A stretch of 38,400 nucleotides of DNA from Nostocaceae cyanobacterium (GTDB taxonomy: Bacteria > Cyanobacteriota > Cyanobacteriia > Cyanobacteriales > Nostocaceae), in contig JASJCY010000039.1 in assembly GCA_030065825.1 (NCBI GenBank), positions 1 through 38,400 of the forward strand, given 5' to 3'. The position numbers were made by a program, and so were the translations under genes. Below the pieces are notes generated by a model. The model saw only the letters and a list, made by a program, of their open reading frames with translations. It did not search any database and was not told the DNA's origin. Shown piece by piece: positions 25,322 to 34,587 of the stretch; position 1 is the first letter of the stretch, and each line of letters begins with the position of its first letter.

Positions 25322-28083
25322 GATTTGGGTGACTCCTTGGCTATAAATTGTTTGAGTAGTTTACGTATTTGTCCAGTCTGGAAATTGACAGTCAATTTAT
25401 TTAATTTTTGTGCAAAAGGAATAAACTGCTGATCTTGTGCTTTAATTTCCTTTAGTATTCCCTCAATTCCTGGAATATCACCCATCATTGCCAAATGATA
25501 CAGTTTTTGTAAAATTTCTTCTGATGGCACAACTAATTCACTTTCAGAAATAGAAGCTTGTTCTTTCACAGAAGATAATTCTGGAGATGTTGATTGAGCA
25601 TAAATCCATTCCAACCCCAGCAGAGATTGCAATGTCTGAAGCAGTTCATCTGCTTGCAGGGGTTTGGGTAGAAAGGTTTTTGCCCCTGCTGCTAAACTTT
25701 TTTGGCGATCGGCATCAAAAACACTAGCACTGGAGACAATAATAGGAATAGAGCAAGTTTGGGGATTAGCTTGTAGTTTAACCATCAGTTCAAAGCCATC
25801 CATATTAGGCATGGCTAAATCTAGTAAAATGACATTAGGATTATTTTCATTTGCCAACTTTAATCCTTGTAAACCATCCTCTGCTTCCAGGGTACGAAAA
25901 CTAATTGTTCGCAACAAGTTACTCAACAAAGAACGGTGATTATCATCGTCATCAACAATCAGAACTTGGGGTGGATTACCCTTAATCCCGATGATTTGTT
26001 GCTGGTTGGAAACTACTTCTTGTATATTCCAATCGTTGATGATTGGCATCGTTAAATTTAACGAAAAAATACTCCCTTCACCCAAAATACTCTCTACCTG
26101 AATTTGACTACCCATCAACCCTACAATTCTTTGACTGATGGTTAATCCTAAACCTGTACCTTCAGGACGTTTTCCAGAATCACCAACTTGTTCAAAAGGC
26201 TGAAAAATCTTTTGTAATTGTTCAGGTGACATACCAACACCCGTATCTTCAATCTGGAAGCGAATTGTACAATTGGATGATTCAGACTCGATTCTATCTA
26301 CTTTTAAAGTCACTCCACCTTTATCAGTAAATTTAATCGCATTACCCAATAAATTAATTAATACCTGCCGCAATCGCTTTTCATCAACTTCCACAGCAGT
26401 GGGCAAAGATTCATCTAAAATTACATCAAATACAATCCCTTTTTGTTCTGCCCTAATTCGACAAATCTCTGTAACACCCTGTAAAAAGCCTGGTAAATAA
26501 ACGTTACTCGGAAATAATTCCAATTTACGAGCTTCGATTTTGGAAAGATCCAAAATGTCATTAATTAACATTAATAAATGAGTTCCACATTGACGAATAA
26601 TGCCCACTCCTTGTAAATTTTCATCATTGAGATTCGACGAACGTTCCAATACCTGAGCATATCCAAGAATACCGTTCAGTGGTGTCCGTAACTCATGACT
26701 CATATTGGCAAGAAAGTCACTTTTGGCTTGATTCGCACTATCCGCAGCTTGTTTTGCTTCCAGCAATTCCTGAGTACGTTCTGCAACTTTAACTTCCAGG
26801 GTTTTAGAATAGTCTATTAACTGAGCATTAGCAATTTCTAACTGACGATTAGTATCTTCAAGTTTCCTATTCTTATAGGCATTTGTTGTGGCAATGACGC
26901 TGGCAATAAAAGCCGCTAAACTTGGTGTTATTGGTAGTAATAATCCAGCCAAAAATACACAATAGCTACCCCCAACCAAACCTACACTCATACCTACAGT
27001 TGCCCAGAGAATATTACCCCCCGGAAAACGTTTTTTGCTATTGCTAGCTAACCACCAACTTCCCCCAGAACCAATAGCTGACCATAGACTAACCCAAATT
27101 AAGAAACCAACCCCACCAATACCATATATATTATTATTCCCCATTTTTGCTCCCCGCACCAATTGCAAGGCAATATTGGCATGAATCGCAACCCCAGGAG
27201 TCGGATTCCCAGCATGGAACCAAGAGGAACTAAAAGGAGTACCAAAAAAATCATTAGTACTCGCAGCAGTGGAACCAATAAACACCATGCGATCGCGCAT
27301 CATGTCTTTAGGAATCTTTCCTGCTAAAACATCACGCATGGTTATCGTGGGAAATGCTGTTTCCGAACCATGCCAGTTGAGCAAAATTTGATATCCACCT
27401 AAATCTGCATCAGTATAACCCGCTTCTAGGCTTTGCAATGGTAAGTGAATTTGCTTACCCAACTGAAATTTTTGCTGCTGGGGGTCAATACTTTCTAAAC
27501 TAATTCCTTCTGCTTCCAAGTACTTTAAAGCTACAATGGTTGCCAATCCTGCTTTGAGAGTGTCTTTCTCTTTTGTATCTACCGCTGTTAACAAAGCACG
27601 TCGCACGTGGCGATCGCCATCTAGTACTAAATCTGCAAAACCCACTTGCTCAAGTTTTTTCAACTCTGGTGGTGCATTGACTCCTTCCCCGGTAATTTTC
27701 TCTACTCCAAATAAATTGGGAGTAGTTTTAAATACTTCTACAAGTTGATCGTGTCCGGCTCCCTCAGGTAAATCTCGGTATAAATCTAAACCTATAGCTC
27801 TGGGTTTTTGCGCCCTAATTTTTGATAATAAGTCAGCAAGTGACCAATCAGGAATAGGCCATTTACCTACAGACTGGATATCTTGTTCATCAATTGTAAC
27901 AATTACAACCTCTGGAGCTAATTTGGAATCGGAAGAAGAGCGAAAAAACTGATCTCGTGTTTGCCACTCTGGCAAGTTAAATAGTCCGATTCCTTGCCCT
28001 GCAATCACAGCGAGGGTGACACTGGGGGTAATAATAAAAATACTACGGCTACGTCGAAAAAAGGCTTTAATTTTATGCCACAT
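25318..28083 (-). CDS. CHASE2-domain sensor hybrid histidine kinase
   Basis: A 921-residue membrane sensor: one N-terminal membrane helix (~15-35), an extracytoplasmic CHASE2 domain (~40-310), three closely spaced membrane helices (~318-400), a coiled coil, HisKA with H463 ([11 protein letters not shown]), HATPase_c (N577/N581, DTGVGM, GTGLGL) and a C-terminal receiver domain with D755 ([10 protein letters not shown]) and K807. About 75 residues after the receiver form a helical tail without an HPt-type histidine. The ligand of CHASE2 domains is generally unknown. It is the first gene of a two-gene unit; the DUF928 gene lies 325 bp upstream on the same strand. Confidence 0.92.
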   Translation of the reverse strand: MWHKIKAFFRRSRSIFIITPSVTLAVIAGQGIGLFNLPEWQTRDQFFRSSSDSKLAPEVVIVTIDEQDIQSVGKWPIPDWSLADLLSKIRAQKPRAIGLDLYRDLPEGAGHDQLVEVFKTTPNLFGVEKITGEGVNAPPELKKLEQVGFADLVLDGDRHVRRALLTAVDTKEKDTLKAGLATIVALKYLEAEGISLESIDPQQQKFQLGKQIHLPLQSLEAGYTDADLGGYQILLNWHGSETAFPTITMRDVLAGKIPKDMMRDRMVFIGSTAASTNDFFGTPFSSSWFHAGNPTPGVAIHANIALQLVRGAKMGNNNIYGIGGVGFLIWVSLWSAIGSGGSWWLASNSKKRFPGGNILWATVGMSVGLVGGSYCVFLAGLLLPITPSLAAFIASVIATTNAYKNRKLEDTNRQLEIANAQLIDYSKTLEVKVAERTQELLEAKQAADSANQAKSDFLANMSHELRTPLNGILGYAQVLERSSNLNDENLQGVGIIRQCGTHLLMLINDILDLSKIEARKLELFPSNVYLPGFLQGVTEICRIRAEQKGIVFDVILDESLPTAVEVDEKRLRQVLINLLGNAIKFTDKGGVTLKVDRIESESSNCTIRFQIEDTGVGMSPEQLQKIFQPFEQVGDSGKRPEGTGLGLTISQRIVGLMGSQIQVESILGEGSIFSLNLTMPIINDWNIQEVVSNQQQIIGIKGNPPQVLIVDDDDNHRSLLSNLLRTISFRTLEAEDGLQGLKLANENNPNVILLDLAMPNMDGFELMVKLQANPQTCSIPIIVSSASVFDADRQKSLAAGAKTFLPKPLQADELLQTLQSLLGLEWIYAQSTSPELSSVKEQASISESELVVPSEEILQKLYHLAMMGDIPGIEGILKEIKAQDQQFIPFAQKLNKLTVNFQTGQIRKLLKQFIAKESPKS

Positions 28084-28408
28084 TAATCCTCACGAATGAG
28101 TCAAAACTTAAAAGTCAACTGAAGGAAGAGGGTTTGAGCGGAAGAAGGAAGAGGGTTTGAGCGGTTTTATGTTTGTCAGAAGCTTGGAGTGCTCCTAAAC
28201 TCATAAAGTCGTAAACGACGCGGAACCTATATCCATCACGAAGAAGGGAAAAAGGAAAATCGTCCTTGTGCATAAGTGCCTCCTTCCACTCTACTCAAAG
28301 CCGCTACCGCGTCTACCTTCCATATCCGTTGGCAGAAGCCTTCGGTCATATAAATACGTAATTACTTGTAGAAGTGAAGTGACTCCACTCCTACGTAATT
28401 AACCTATG
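28084..28408. other. Intergenic region with a tandem duplication
   Basis: A 23-bp period is duplicated at 28121 and 28144 (GAAGGAAGAGGGTTTGAGCG, twice). A partial dyad around 28350-28403 with TACGTAATTA at both ends lies just past the DUF928 stop codon and might end that transcript, but it lacks a T-tract. Nothing else is recognised. Confidence 0.45.
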
Positions 28409-29431
28409 TTAATTCTTCAGCACAATTACAGGAACCTGATCAATATCTTTGAGTCCAACGGAAGCCAGCAATTCTGACCAATGCTGATTTAGGCTTTTAT
28501 TGTTTGGTTCCTCAGCTTGCAATTTAGCTAAAGTTGCTACACAGTCATACCAAACTCCGTGTTTACCGAAGGCTTCTGCTTGCTTAAGTAAGTCTTTTTC
28601 TTGCATTGCCTTTGCTACCTCTGGATTAGGTTGAATACGCTGAATCCAACCATCCACATAAGGAGTTCTGGGACTGAGTTCCTCGTCAAGTTTCAGTGCT
28701 AAGAACCACTGATAGTTCTGCTCAACTTTTAAGGTGGTGGGAACTTGAATCGAAACAACTCCAGCTTTACCAGATACTGGTAAAGTCATTTGGTGTAGAG
28801 TATTGCCAGCATCATCCTTGAGGCTAAAAATTGCCTCTTTTGCCCCAGATTCGGGAAGATAAACCAAAATGGTGGGACGTTCAGACACCGTGGTGCCAAA
28901 ATAGGTTTGAGGCACAACAGCCAAAATTGCAGCAGGTCCGGTGCTAGCATTGAGATGATTCAAATAGTAGCTACCATCCCGAGATGCAGCACTAGCAGCA
29001 GATTGGGGTGTACCTTTGCCAGAAACAGGAGTAAACAACTCTCCACGGGATGCTCTCTTGCCAGAAACAGGAGTAAACAACTCTCCACGGGATGCTCCCC
29101 CTGTGGTTTGATTGGGACTAGATTGTCTTGGTTTGGGAGTGAACAGGTTACCACGAGATGCCCCACCAACAGATGAATTGGGAGCAAATTTAACAGGAGG
29201 AGTAAATAAACTGCCGCGAGATGCTCCACCAGTGCCTTGATTTGGTGCTTTTTGTCTTTCTGGTGGAACAAACTGAATTGTCCCTCTAGATGCTCCTCCT
29301 GTGGCTTGACTGGGAGCATCCTGGTTTGGGGGAGGATTAAAACCAATAGCATAAGCACTTTGGCTGGGTATCCATCCAGTGCTACACATTAAAGCAAGCA
29401 TACTTAAGGTGCCTGCCAATTTCTGTTTCAT
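28409..29431 (-). CDS. DUF928-family secreted protein with GGASRG repeats
   Basis: A 340-residue protein with a signal peptide (~1-28, SAYA-IG), a Pro/Gly/Ser-rich repeat region (~30-155) and the DUF928 domain (~163-336). The repeat region carries GGASRG at 45-50, 68-73, 89-94 and 111-116, a further RASRG at 126-130 and a decayed AASRDG, most followed by L-F-T-P. Two 14-residue units (ASRGELFTPVSGK type) are encoded by a nearly exact 42-bp tandem duplication at 29016-29099. DUF928 proteins are cyanobacterial, of unknown function, and often encoded near CHAT, TpsA-type and CHASE2 genes, as here. It is likely periplasmic or outer-envelope associated. Confidence 0.82.
   Translation of the reverse strand: MKQKLAGTLSMLALMCSTGWIPSQSAYAIGFNPPPNQDAPSQATGGASRGTIQFVPPERQKAPNQGTGGASRGSLFTPPVKFAPNSSVGGASRGNLFTPKPRQSSPNQTTGGASRGELFTPVSGKRASRGELFTPVSGKGTPQSAASAASRDGSYYLNHLNASTGPAAILAVVPQTYFGTTVSERPTILVYLPESGAKEAIFSLKDDAGNTLHQMTLPVSGKAGVVSIQVPTTLKVEQNYQWFLALKLDEELSPRTPYVDGWIQRIQPNPEVAKAMQEKDLLKQAEAFGKHGVWYDCVATLAKLQAEEPNNKSLNQHWSELLASVGLKDIDQVPVIVLKN
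29016..29099 (-). repeat. 42-bp in-frame tandem duplication in the DUF928 gene
   Basis: Copies at 29016-29057 and 29058-29099 differ at a single base. Each encodes 14 residues containing ASRGELFTPVSGK. The near-identity indicates a recent event, compared with the older diverged GGASRG units around it. Confidence 0.85.
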
Positions 29432-29606
29432 AATTCTATGTTCCTTTTCTTAAATCAGGTAGTTGCAGATTTCCTGAGGATTGATGGTGAATATGCTATG
29501 GAAAAAGTATTTTAAATTACTAAAAACAGGCTGAATTACATAAATTCTAAATCTGCAAATTATATTCTACAAACTCCATTATTTATTTGTCTGTGGGAAA
29601 ATTACT

Positions 29607-29904
29607 TAAGTAGGTAGGTACAAATAAAGCGAACTACTCCTGTCCCGCTAGAAAATTACCGAATTGAGTGAGAGGGGGAAGAGGGGGAAGAGGGGGAAGA
29701 GGGAGAAGAGGGGGAAGAGGGAGAAGAGGGGGAAGAGGGAGAAGAGGGGGAAGAGGGAGAAGAGGGGGAAGAGGGGGAGAAATTTTTATCGGTAATCTTA
29801 GAACGAGAAGGGAGTAGTTAGGGTCGTCATTTGTCATTGGTAAAGGTTTCACTCTTTATTTACCTTTCGTAATATAGTTGTGTTTATTTCTGCCTACTTA
29901 CTTA
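29607..29904. mobile_element. Inverted-repeat element with TAAGTAGGTAGG ends enclosing another element
   Basis: The left end reads TAAGTAGGTAGGTACAAATA; the right end, reverse-complemented, reads TAAGTAAGTAGGCAGAAATA. A lone end of the same type, AAGTAAGTAGGCACAAATAA, lies at 37225 in front of the TpsA gene. The 9-bp-core element copy 3 sits inside (29632-29819). This occupies most of the gap between the CHAT and DUF928 genes. Confidence 0.58.
29632..29819. mobile_element. Inverted-repeat element with a 9-bp tandem-repeat core, copy 3
   Basis: The ends are AACTACTCC ... GGAGTAGTT. Inner arms are TCCCGCTAGAAAATTACCGA and, reverse-complemented, TCTCGTTCTAAGATTACCGA. The core at 29671-29770 has about eleven 9-bp units, alternating GAGGGGGAA and GAGGGAGAA. 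An open frame through it would encode only Leu-Pro repeats and is not a gene. Confidence 0.75.
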
Positions 29905-29934
29905 TATCCCCCAATTATCACTATGTTAAATTTA

Positions 29935-32490
29935 TCACTGCCAATTGCCAACTAAAACAAAGGCTGACCAGAAAAATGGTTCCCGAAAATCTGTCTTTTG
30001 AATCATCTCAATTTGAGCCTGTCTAAGAGCTTCTGCTTTATTGATTCCAGGCTGTCTGAGTTTGTCATAAAAATTGGTCATTAAGGGGACTGCTGCTTTG
30101 TCATTGACGGGCCATAATGAAGCAATGGTAGAACGTGCCCCAGATTTCACTGCTAAGCCTGCTAATCCTAAAACGGCACGATTATCTCCGGTTGCAGTGT
30201 CGCAAGCACTCAAAACTAGTAATTCGAGTTCTTTGGAGCGATCGTTTTGACGATTTTGTAATAATTCTGACAGTTCTTTGATGTTAACTTTTCCATCCCA
30301 AGTGAGCAAGAAGGTTTCATCTAAACGGGAACTAAACTGTCCGTGGGTAGCAAGATGAACCACATTTGCAGAACTATTTTTCATCCGGTCTGCTAAAGTA
30401 GGTTCTGTTAATTTCTCATTTAGCAAAGTGGATACAGAACGCACTTTTTGCGATATTTCCTTAATTTCAGACTCTACCGCAGGGAGGGGAGCAAAACCAA
30501 AACGAGCTTCGCTAATACCACCAACTACTGCCTCAATCTTGTTTGATTCCAGTGATTGTGCTGCCATCAATTGTAGTCCCGGTGACAGAGTAACGGCATA
30601 CTTCTCAATTAAATATTGCTGACCGTCGTAGAGGGCAGACATCGGTATATTCCGCAAAATACCATCTAAAACGAATACCAAAGTTTTAGTTTGCTTGAAT
30701 ACTGACTGAGTTTCTCCAGGACGAATTAGCCAATCGTAAATTTGTTGGGATAGACGGTTACGTTCTCGGATGTCAGATACCGGGTTCAAAGCACCTAATA
30801 ATTGCTTTAAGGTTTGTTCCACCTCTACTTGGGTTTTATTAATGACGTGATAAGACAATGGTTGTCCAGCACTGGAATAGATAACGGCGAGGCGATCTGG
30901 TAAAATAATCGGATAGATTACCGTTGCGGTGGGGTCGATTTGGTCAATTTGCTGTGCTTTATCTAAGCAGACTTCCCGTAAGAAGTTATCTAACTCTGCA
31001 ACTTGCAAGGCTTCAATTAAATCCCTAGCTTTTACCAAATTACCTTGATTGGGTTCTCCTTCTAGCAATAATCCCACCAATTCCCGGTATACAGGTTCCA
31101 CACTCTCCCGGAAGGAAAACTGTACATCTGGATTCACCGCAACTAAATCTGTGCGAATTGCTTGCAGAGCATTAACAGCTTCTGTATAAGTGGCGATCGC
31201 TTCTTGGGTTTGATTCTGCTGTTTATATAAACCCCCTAATTGCCATGCAGACTGGGCAATGATATCATCAGCTTGTAGTTGACGGGCAATGTTTAGAGAC
31301 TGTTGAGTTAACTTTTGAGCTTGAGAAACTTGACCTGTAGCACGATAAAACTCTCCCCATTGCTTGAGTGCATAAGCTTGTGTGTGCTTATCTTCAATTT
31401 TGCCAGCTTCCTTGACTGTTTTCCCTAGCATTTGCCCTAAATCATTCAGGGGTATAAATTGGCTGGGATTCTCTAATTTGTTGAGAGTAGCAATAAAATT
31501 AATTCTGCTATTCAAGGATGTGTGAGTGGGGGGAAGTTCCTGGAGTTGCTGCCATAATTGAGGAATCAGGGGAATTGCATAATCGTAAACGCCATAATCC
31601 ACAAATAAGTTAAACCTATCCAAACGGGATTGGAACTTCTCCTGGGGACTGTTAGCAGCCTCTTCTGCTTGTTCAAAGTATGTTAACGCAGCGTTAGGAT
31701 TTTTTAAATCCATTGCGGTTTTACCTAGAGTTTGCAGAATAGCACTAATTTCCGTATTTACACTGATTCTTTTGGCAGTTTTTAAACTTTCTTTCAGGGT
31801 TGCTTGACTTTGTTGTGCAATACCCATTAACTGCAAAGTTACACCCAGACTCCGCAACCCATTTACCTTAATTTCCGAGTCTGGCATTGCCATCAACTTT
31901 TGATTAAGTGCCTCTAGCTGCTTGCGAGAACGACGATAAAATCCCAAACTTTGCAAAGCCTGTGCTTGGTTAATTTGGCTACCCAAACTCCCCATTTGAT
32001 CTCCGGCTTTTTCGTAATACTTCTGTGCTTGCTGCCAGTTTTCTAATGCCAATTCAGCCTGACCTGTATGTAATTGTAAACTAGCTTGGGTATTTAACGC
32101 TTGTGCCCAGAGAATCGCATCCGCAGCGGGTTTAGTAGCTTTTAACAGTTGCAATGCTTCCCTAACTGATTGCTGTGCTGCATTTAACTGATTTAGTTCC
32201 TGTTGTGCCAGGGAAAGGTAACTAAGAGTCAGAGCTTGATTTGAGCGATCGCCTTGTTTTTGATATTGTTTTACTGCTGTTTGCCAAGCATTAATAGCTT
32301 CTGTAAAACGTCCCGATTGGTAAAGTTTTCGTCCTGCTTCCAGCCAATTCTGAGATTGGGAAGATACCAAATTAGGGATTGTTGTTACTGGTGATGACGC
32401 TTTTACTGGCGTCAGAGTAGATACTAAACATAAAGTTAAAATACTTAAGCCGATATATAGCCAACGCCTTTGTTTTATTCCCAAAGCCAT
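29935..32490 (-). CDS. CHAT-domain protein with TPR repeats
   Basis: An 851-residue protein with a signal peptide (~1-31), a superhelical array of TPR-like repeats (~48-440) and a C-terminal CHAT domain (~540-850). CHAT domains are caspase-like cysteine peptidases; the catalytic pair is present, H716 in VVHLATHGQF and C763 in VLSACDTATG. The family motif SGARSTIASLWPVND follows. The TPRs probably select protein partners. It is co-directional with the DUF928 and CHASE2 kinase genes and lies about 2.1 kb downstream of the TpsA gene, with two Uma2 genes between. Substrates are unknown; the signal peptide places it outside the cytoplasm. Confidence 0.88.
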   Translation of the reverse strand: MALGIKQRRWLYIGLSILTLCLVSTLTPVKASSPVTTIPNLVSSQSQNWLEAGRKLYQSGRFTEAINAWQTAVKQYQKQGDRSNQALTLSYLSLAQQELNQLNAAQQSVREALQLLKATKPAADAILWAQALNTQASLQLHTGQAELALENWQQAQKYYEKAGDQMGSLGSQINQAQALQSLGFYRRSRKQLEALNQKLMAMPDSEIKVNGLRSLGVTLQLMGIAQQSQATLKESLKTAKRISVNTEISAILQTLGKTAMDLKNPNAALTYFEQAEEAANSPQEKFQSRLDRFNLFVDYGVYDYAIPLIPQLWQQLQELPPTHTSLNSRINFIATLNKLENPSQFIPLNDLGQMLGKTVKEAGKIEDKHTQAYALKQWGEFYRATGQVSQAQKLTQQSLNIARQLQADDIIAQSAWQLGGLYKQQNQTQEAIATYTEAVNALQAIRTDLVAVNPDVQFSFRESVEPVYRELVGLLLEGEPNQGNLVKARDLIEALQVAELDNFLREVCLDKAQQIDQIDPTATVIYPIILPDRLAVIYSSAGQPLSYHVINKTQVEVEQTLKQLLGALNPVSDIRERNRLSQQIYDWLIRPGETQSVFKQTKTLVFVLDGILRNIPMSALYDGQQYLIEKYAVTLSPGLQLMAAQSLESNKIEAVVGGISEARFGFAPLPAVESEIKEISQKVRSVSTLLNEKLTEPTLADRMKNSSANVVHLATHGQFSSRLDETFLLTWDGKVNIKELSELLQNRQNDRSKELELLVLSACDTATGDNRAVLGLAGLAVKSGARSTIASLWPVNDKAAVPLMTNFYDKLRQPGINKAEALRQAQIEMIQKTDFREPFFWSAFVLVGNWQ

Positions 32491-32607
32491 AAATAATTAC
32501 CAGTATTTAAAAGAGGCATTTTTTTATAGACTTATATTGCCCAAGAAAGCGCGGAATTTATCAATTTAAGGTAAAATATAAAATGCTATGTCATTGTGGG
32601 TCTTTCC

Positions 32608-33303
32608 ATGACTACCTTCTTCCCCACCAATGCAGACTTACATTTTCCCGACAGCGACGGCAAACCAATGGCAGATAATACTGAACAGTTTCGTTGGATT
32701 GTCTTGATTAAGGAAAATCTGGAAATTCTGTTTGCTGATGACCCAAATGTATTTGTCGCCGGGGATTTGCTCTGGTATCCGGTAAAATCTCGCCTCATTT
32801 CACCAGTAGCACCGGATATCATGGTGGTGTTTGGTAGACCGAAAGGACGACGGGGTTCTTATAAACAGTGGCAAGAAAACAACATTGCACCCCAAGTAGT
32901 GTACGAAATTCTCTCACCCAGCAACAATGCAGAAGAGATGGAACGCAAGCTGGAATTTTACCAAACCTATGGGGTAGAAGAATACTATCAGTATGACCCA
33001 GACCGCTACGAACTCAAAGGGTGGCAACGGCAAGGTGAGCAGTTGTTACCCATTGCTCATATGGATGGATGGACAAGTCCCCGGTTGGGGATTCGGTTTG
33101 CAGTGGGTAATCATGAACTGGTAATTTACCGTCCAGATGGCAGGCAATTTTTGAGTTCCGTAGAATTAGAACAACGGGCTGAACAGGAACGCCAACGGGC
33201 TGAACAAGAACGCCAACGGGCTGAGGCGGCAGAACAACAATTACAAGATATGCAGGCATTGCTGCAACAGTATCGCGATCGCTTTGGGGAATTAGATAGT
33301 TAG
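32608..33303 (+). CDS. Uma2-family (DUF820) PD-(D/E)XK endonuclease-like protein with coiled-coil tail
   Basis: About 231 residues. The DUF820 nuclease fold is recognised by APDIMVVFG (D70), PQVVYEILSPSN (E100) and KLEFYQTYGVEEYYQYDPD. The tail (~180-231) is a coiled coil with a nearly repeated heptad-like unit (RAEQERQ, twice, then RAEAAEQQ), encoded by a short tandem duplication near 33178-33225. Uma2-type genes are abundant in cyanobacteria and their role is unsettled. ATG at 32608 is preferred to the GTG at 32596. It is divergent from the CHAT gene. A small hairpin (CCCC-CAAAAA-GGGG) follows the stop codon. Confidence 0.85.
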   Translation: MTTFFPTNADLHFPDSDGKPMADNTEQFRWIVLIKENLEILFADDPNVFVAGDLLWYPVKSRLISPVAPDIMVVFGRPKGRRGSYKQWQENNIAPQVVYEILSPSNNAEEMERKLEFYQTYGVEEYYQYDPDRYELKGWQRQGEQLLPIAHMDGWTSPRLGIRFAVGNHELVIYRPDGRQFLSSVELEQRAEQERQRAEQERQRAEAAEQQLQDMQALLQQYRDRFGELDS

Positions 33304-33625
33304 AAACCCCCAAAAAGGGGAATTCAAAATAGCCTTCGGCAAGGGCAAAGCCCTACAAAAGTATTAAATTTTCTCGCTACAAGGCATTTTTTGACACACC
33401 CTACTTAATTTTATTTGTATGCACTTATGTCATGAAATCATCATAAAAAAATGCCCAGGGTAAACCAAGGATGACACCATTATAGCAGAAAAATGTCGGC
33501 TGTAAACCCTCAAATCCCGTCAGCCAGATGACAAGATTCTCAATTATTTTTAGCGATTTGCGGAAGCATGACAAATTCTCGTTTTTTTAATATAAATTTA
33601 CAATTGACCATAGTTTAGGCTCACA

Positions 33626-33769
33626 TGATATAGGAATCCGGTTTGATTTGTAAAATTACTGGTGATGGTAGGGAACGGGGAACTCTTAACAGGGAACAGA
33701 AAGTGTACTGAGATTTTTAAGCGCAAGCGCAGGCTACGCCAACAAAAATCAAATAGTAATCCTATATGA
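33626..33769. mobile_element. ~144-bp MITE-like element with TGATATAGG ends
   Basis: The left end reads TGATATAGGAATCCGGTTTG; the right end, reverse-complemented, reads TCATATAGGATTACTATTTG. Both continue into GATTT. The interior has no ORF. The rest of the gap (33304-33625 and 33770-33815) shows nothing I recognise. Confidence 0.55.
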
Positions 33770-33815
33770 AATTAATTAGGGAATTTCAAGAAATAAATCA
33801 TCCAAGTTTTAGGTT

Positions 33816-34433
33816 TTACAAAGCACCATTAAGAATCTGATTAGCAGTCAGATTTAGTTCTGGAAAAGTAGGGGATATAATGCGTTGCGAATTCCTAAAT
33901 TGAGTAACTTGGTATTCTTCATCAACTAAATGATAAATAGAAATGGTTGGTTGTTTGGGATTACCAATAAATTTTCTTGCTCCCAAAGCTGCGTAATCAA
34001 CAATCCAATATTCGGGAATTTTCATCGCTTCGTAATTTCCTAATTTGGTGTAATAGTCATCTTCCCAATTTGTACTCACAACTTCGATAATTAAAGGAAT
34101 AGATTCACTTTGAGTCACAGTAGATTCTTTTTCCCATAATTCCTCATTATGTAAATTAGCATCATTAATTAAAACCACATCTGGTAAGAAACCTGATGAT
34201 TTTCTCGGTGGTTTTACTAATGCCATTTTCGGGATAAAGTACGGCAGTTGCAAGCGTTTATATTCAAGGGTAATTTCCCCTGCTAAAAATCCCGTAACTT
34301 TTTCATGCTTCCCTGTTGGCTGAGGCATTTCAACAATAATCCCGTCGTGTAATTCGTAATGCTTTCCCGTATTTTCCGGCAGCCATGCGATAAATTCTTC
34401 AAAGGTAAATACTTTCGGTAAAGCTTGAGCCAT
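33816..34433 (-). CDS. Uma2-family (DUF820) PD-(D/E)XK endonuclease-like protein
   Basis: A 205-residue, compact DUF820 protein with the complete pattern: FTFEEFIAWLPENTG, YELHDGIIVEMP (E27), FLPDVVLIN (D85), PLIIEVVS (E117), then Y-Y-T-K-L-G-N-Y-E-A (K130) and IPEYWIVD. The start at 34433 is chosen because it follows a strong ribosome binding site (GGAGG, 8 nt before the ATG); the frame is open further upstream but through purine-rich sequence. Unlike the other Uma2 gene nearby it lacks a coiled-coil tail, and the two are not recent duplicates. Confidence 0.87.
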   Translation of the reverse strand: MAQALPKVFTFEEFIAWLPENTGKHYELHDGIIVEMPQPTGKHEKVTGFLAGEITLEYKRLQLPYFIPKMALVKPPRKSSGFLPDVVLINDANLHNEELWEKESTVTQSESIPLIIEVVSTNWEDDYYTKLGNYEAMKIPEYWIVDYAALGARKFIGNPKQPTISIYHLVDEEYQVTQFRNSQRIISPTFPELNLTANQILNGAL

Positions 34434-34587
34434 ATCAAAACCTCCGCTTTCTTTTGACTTTATCATTTCCAGCCTCGGAACCCACCTATGAAGGTCAGCA
34501 GGGAGAGCAAGGGGAGCAGAGGGAGAAAAGAACTCTATTCTCCCATAAATAAACAAGCGCAAAGTTGCTTTGGTGGACTACTGGAAA

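Noticed and set aside
29634-29852. Leu/Pro-rich 72-residue open frame
   Set aside because: It is a read-through of the 9-bp tandem repeat inside an inverted-repeat element.
32608-34433. The two Uma2 genes as a toxin-antitoxin pair
   Set aside because: They are transcribed from opposite strands, are each a complete nuclease-like protein, and have no antitoxin-like partner.
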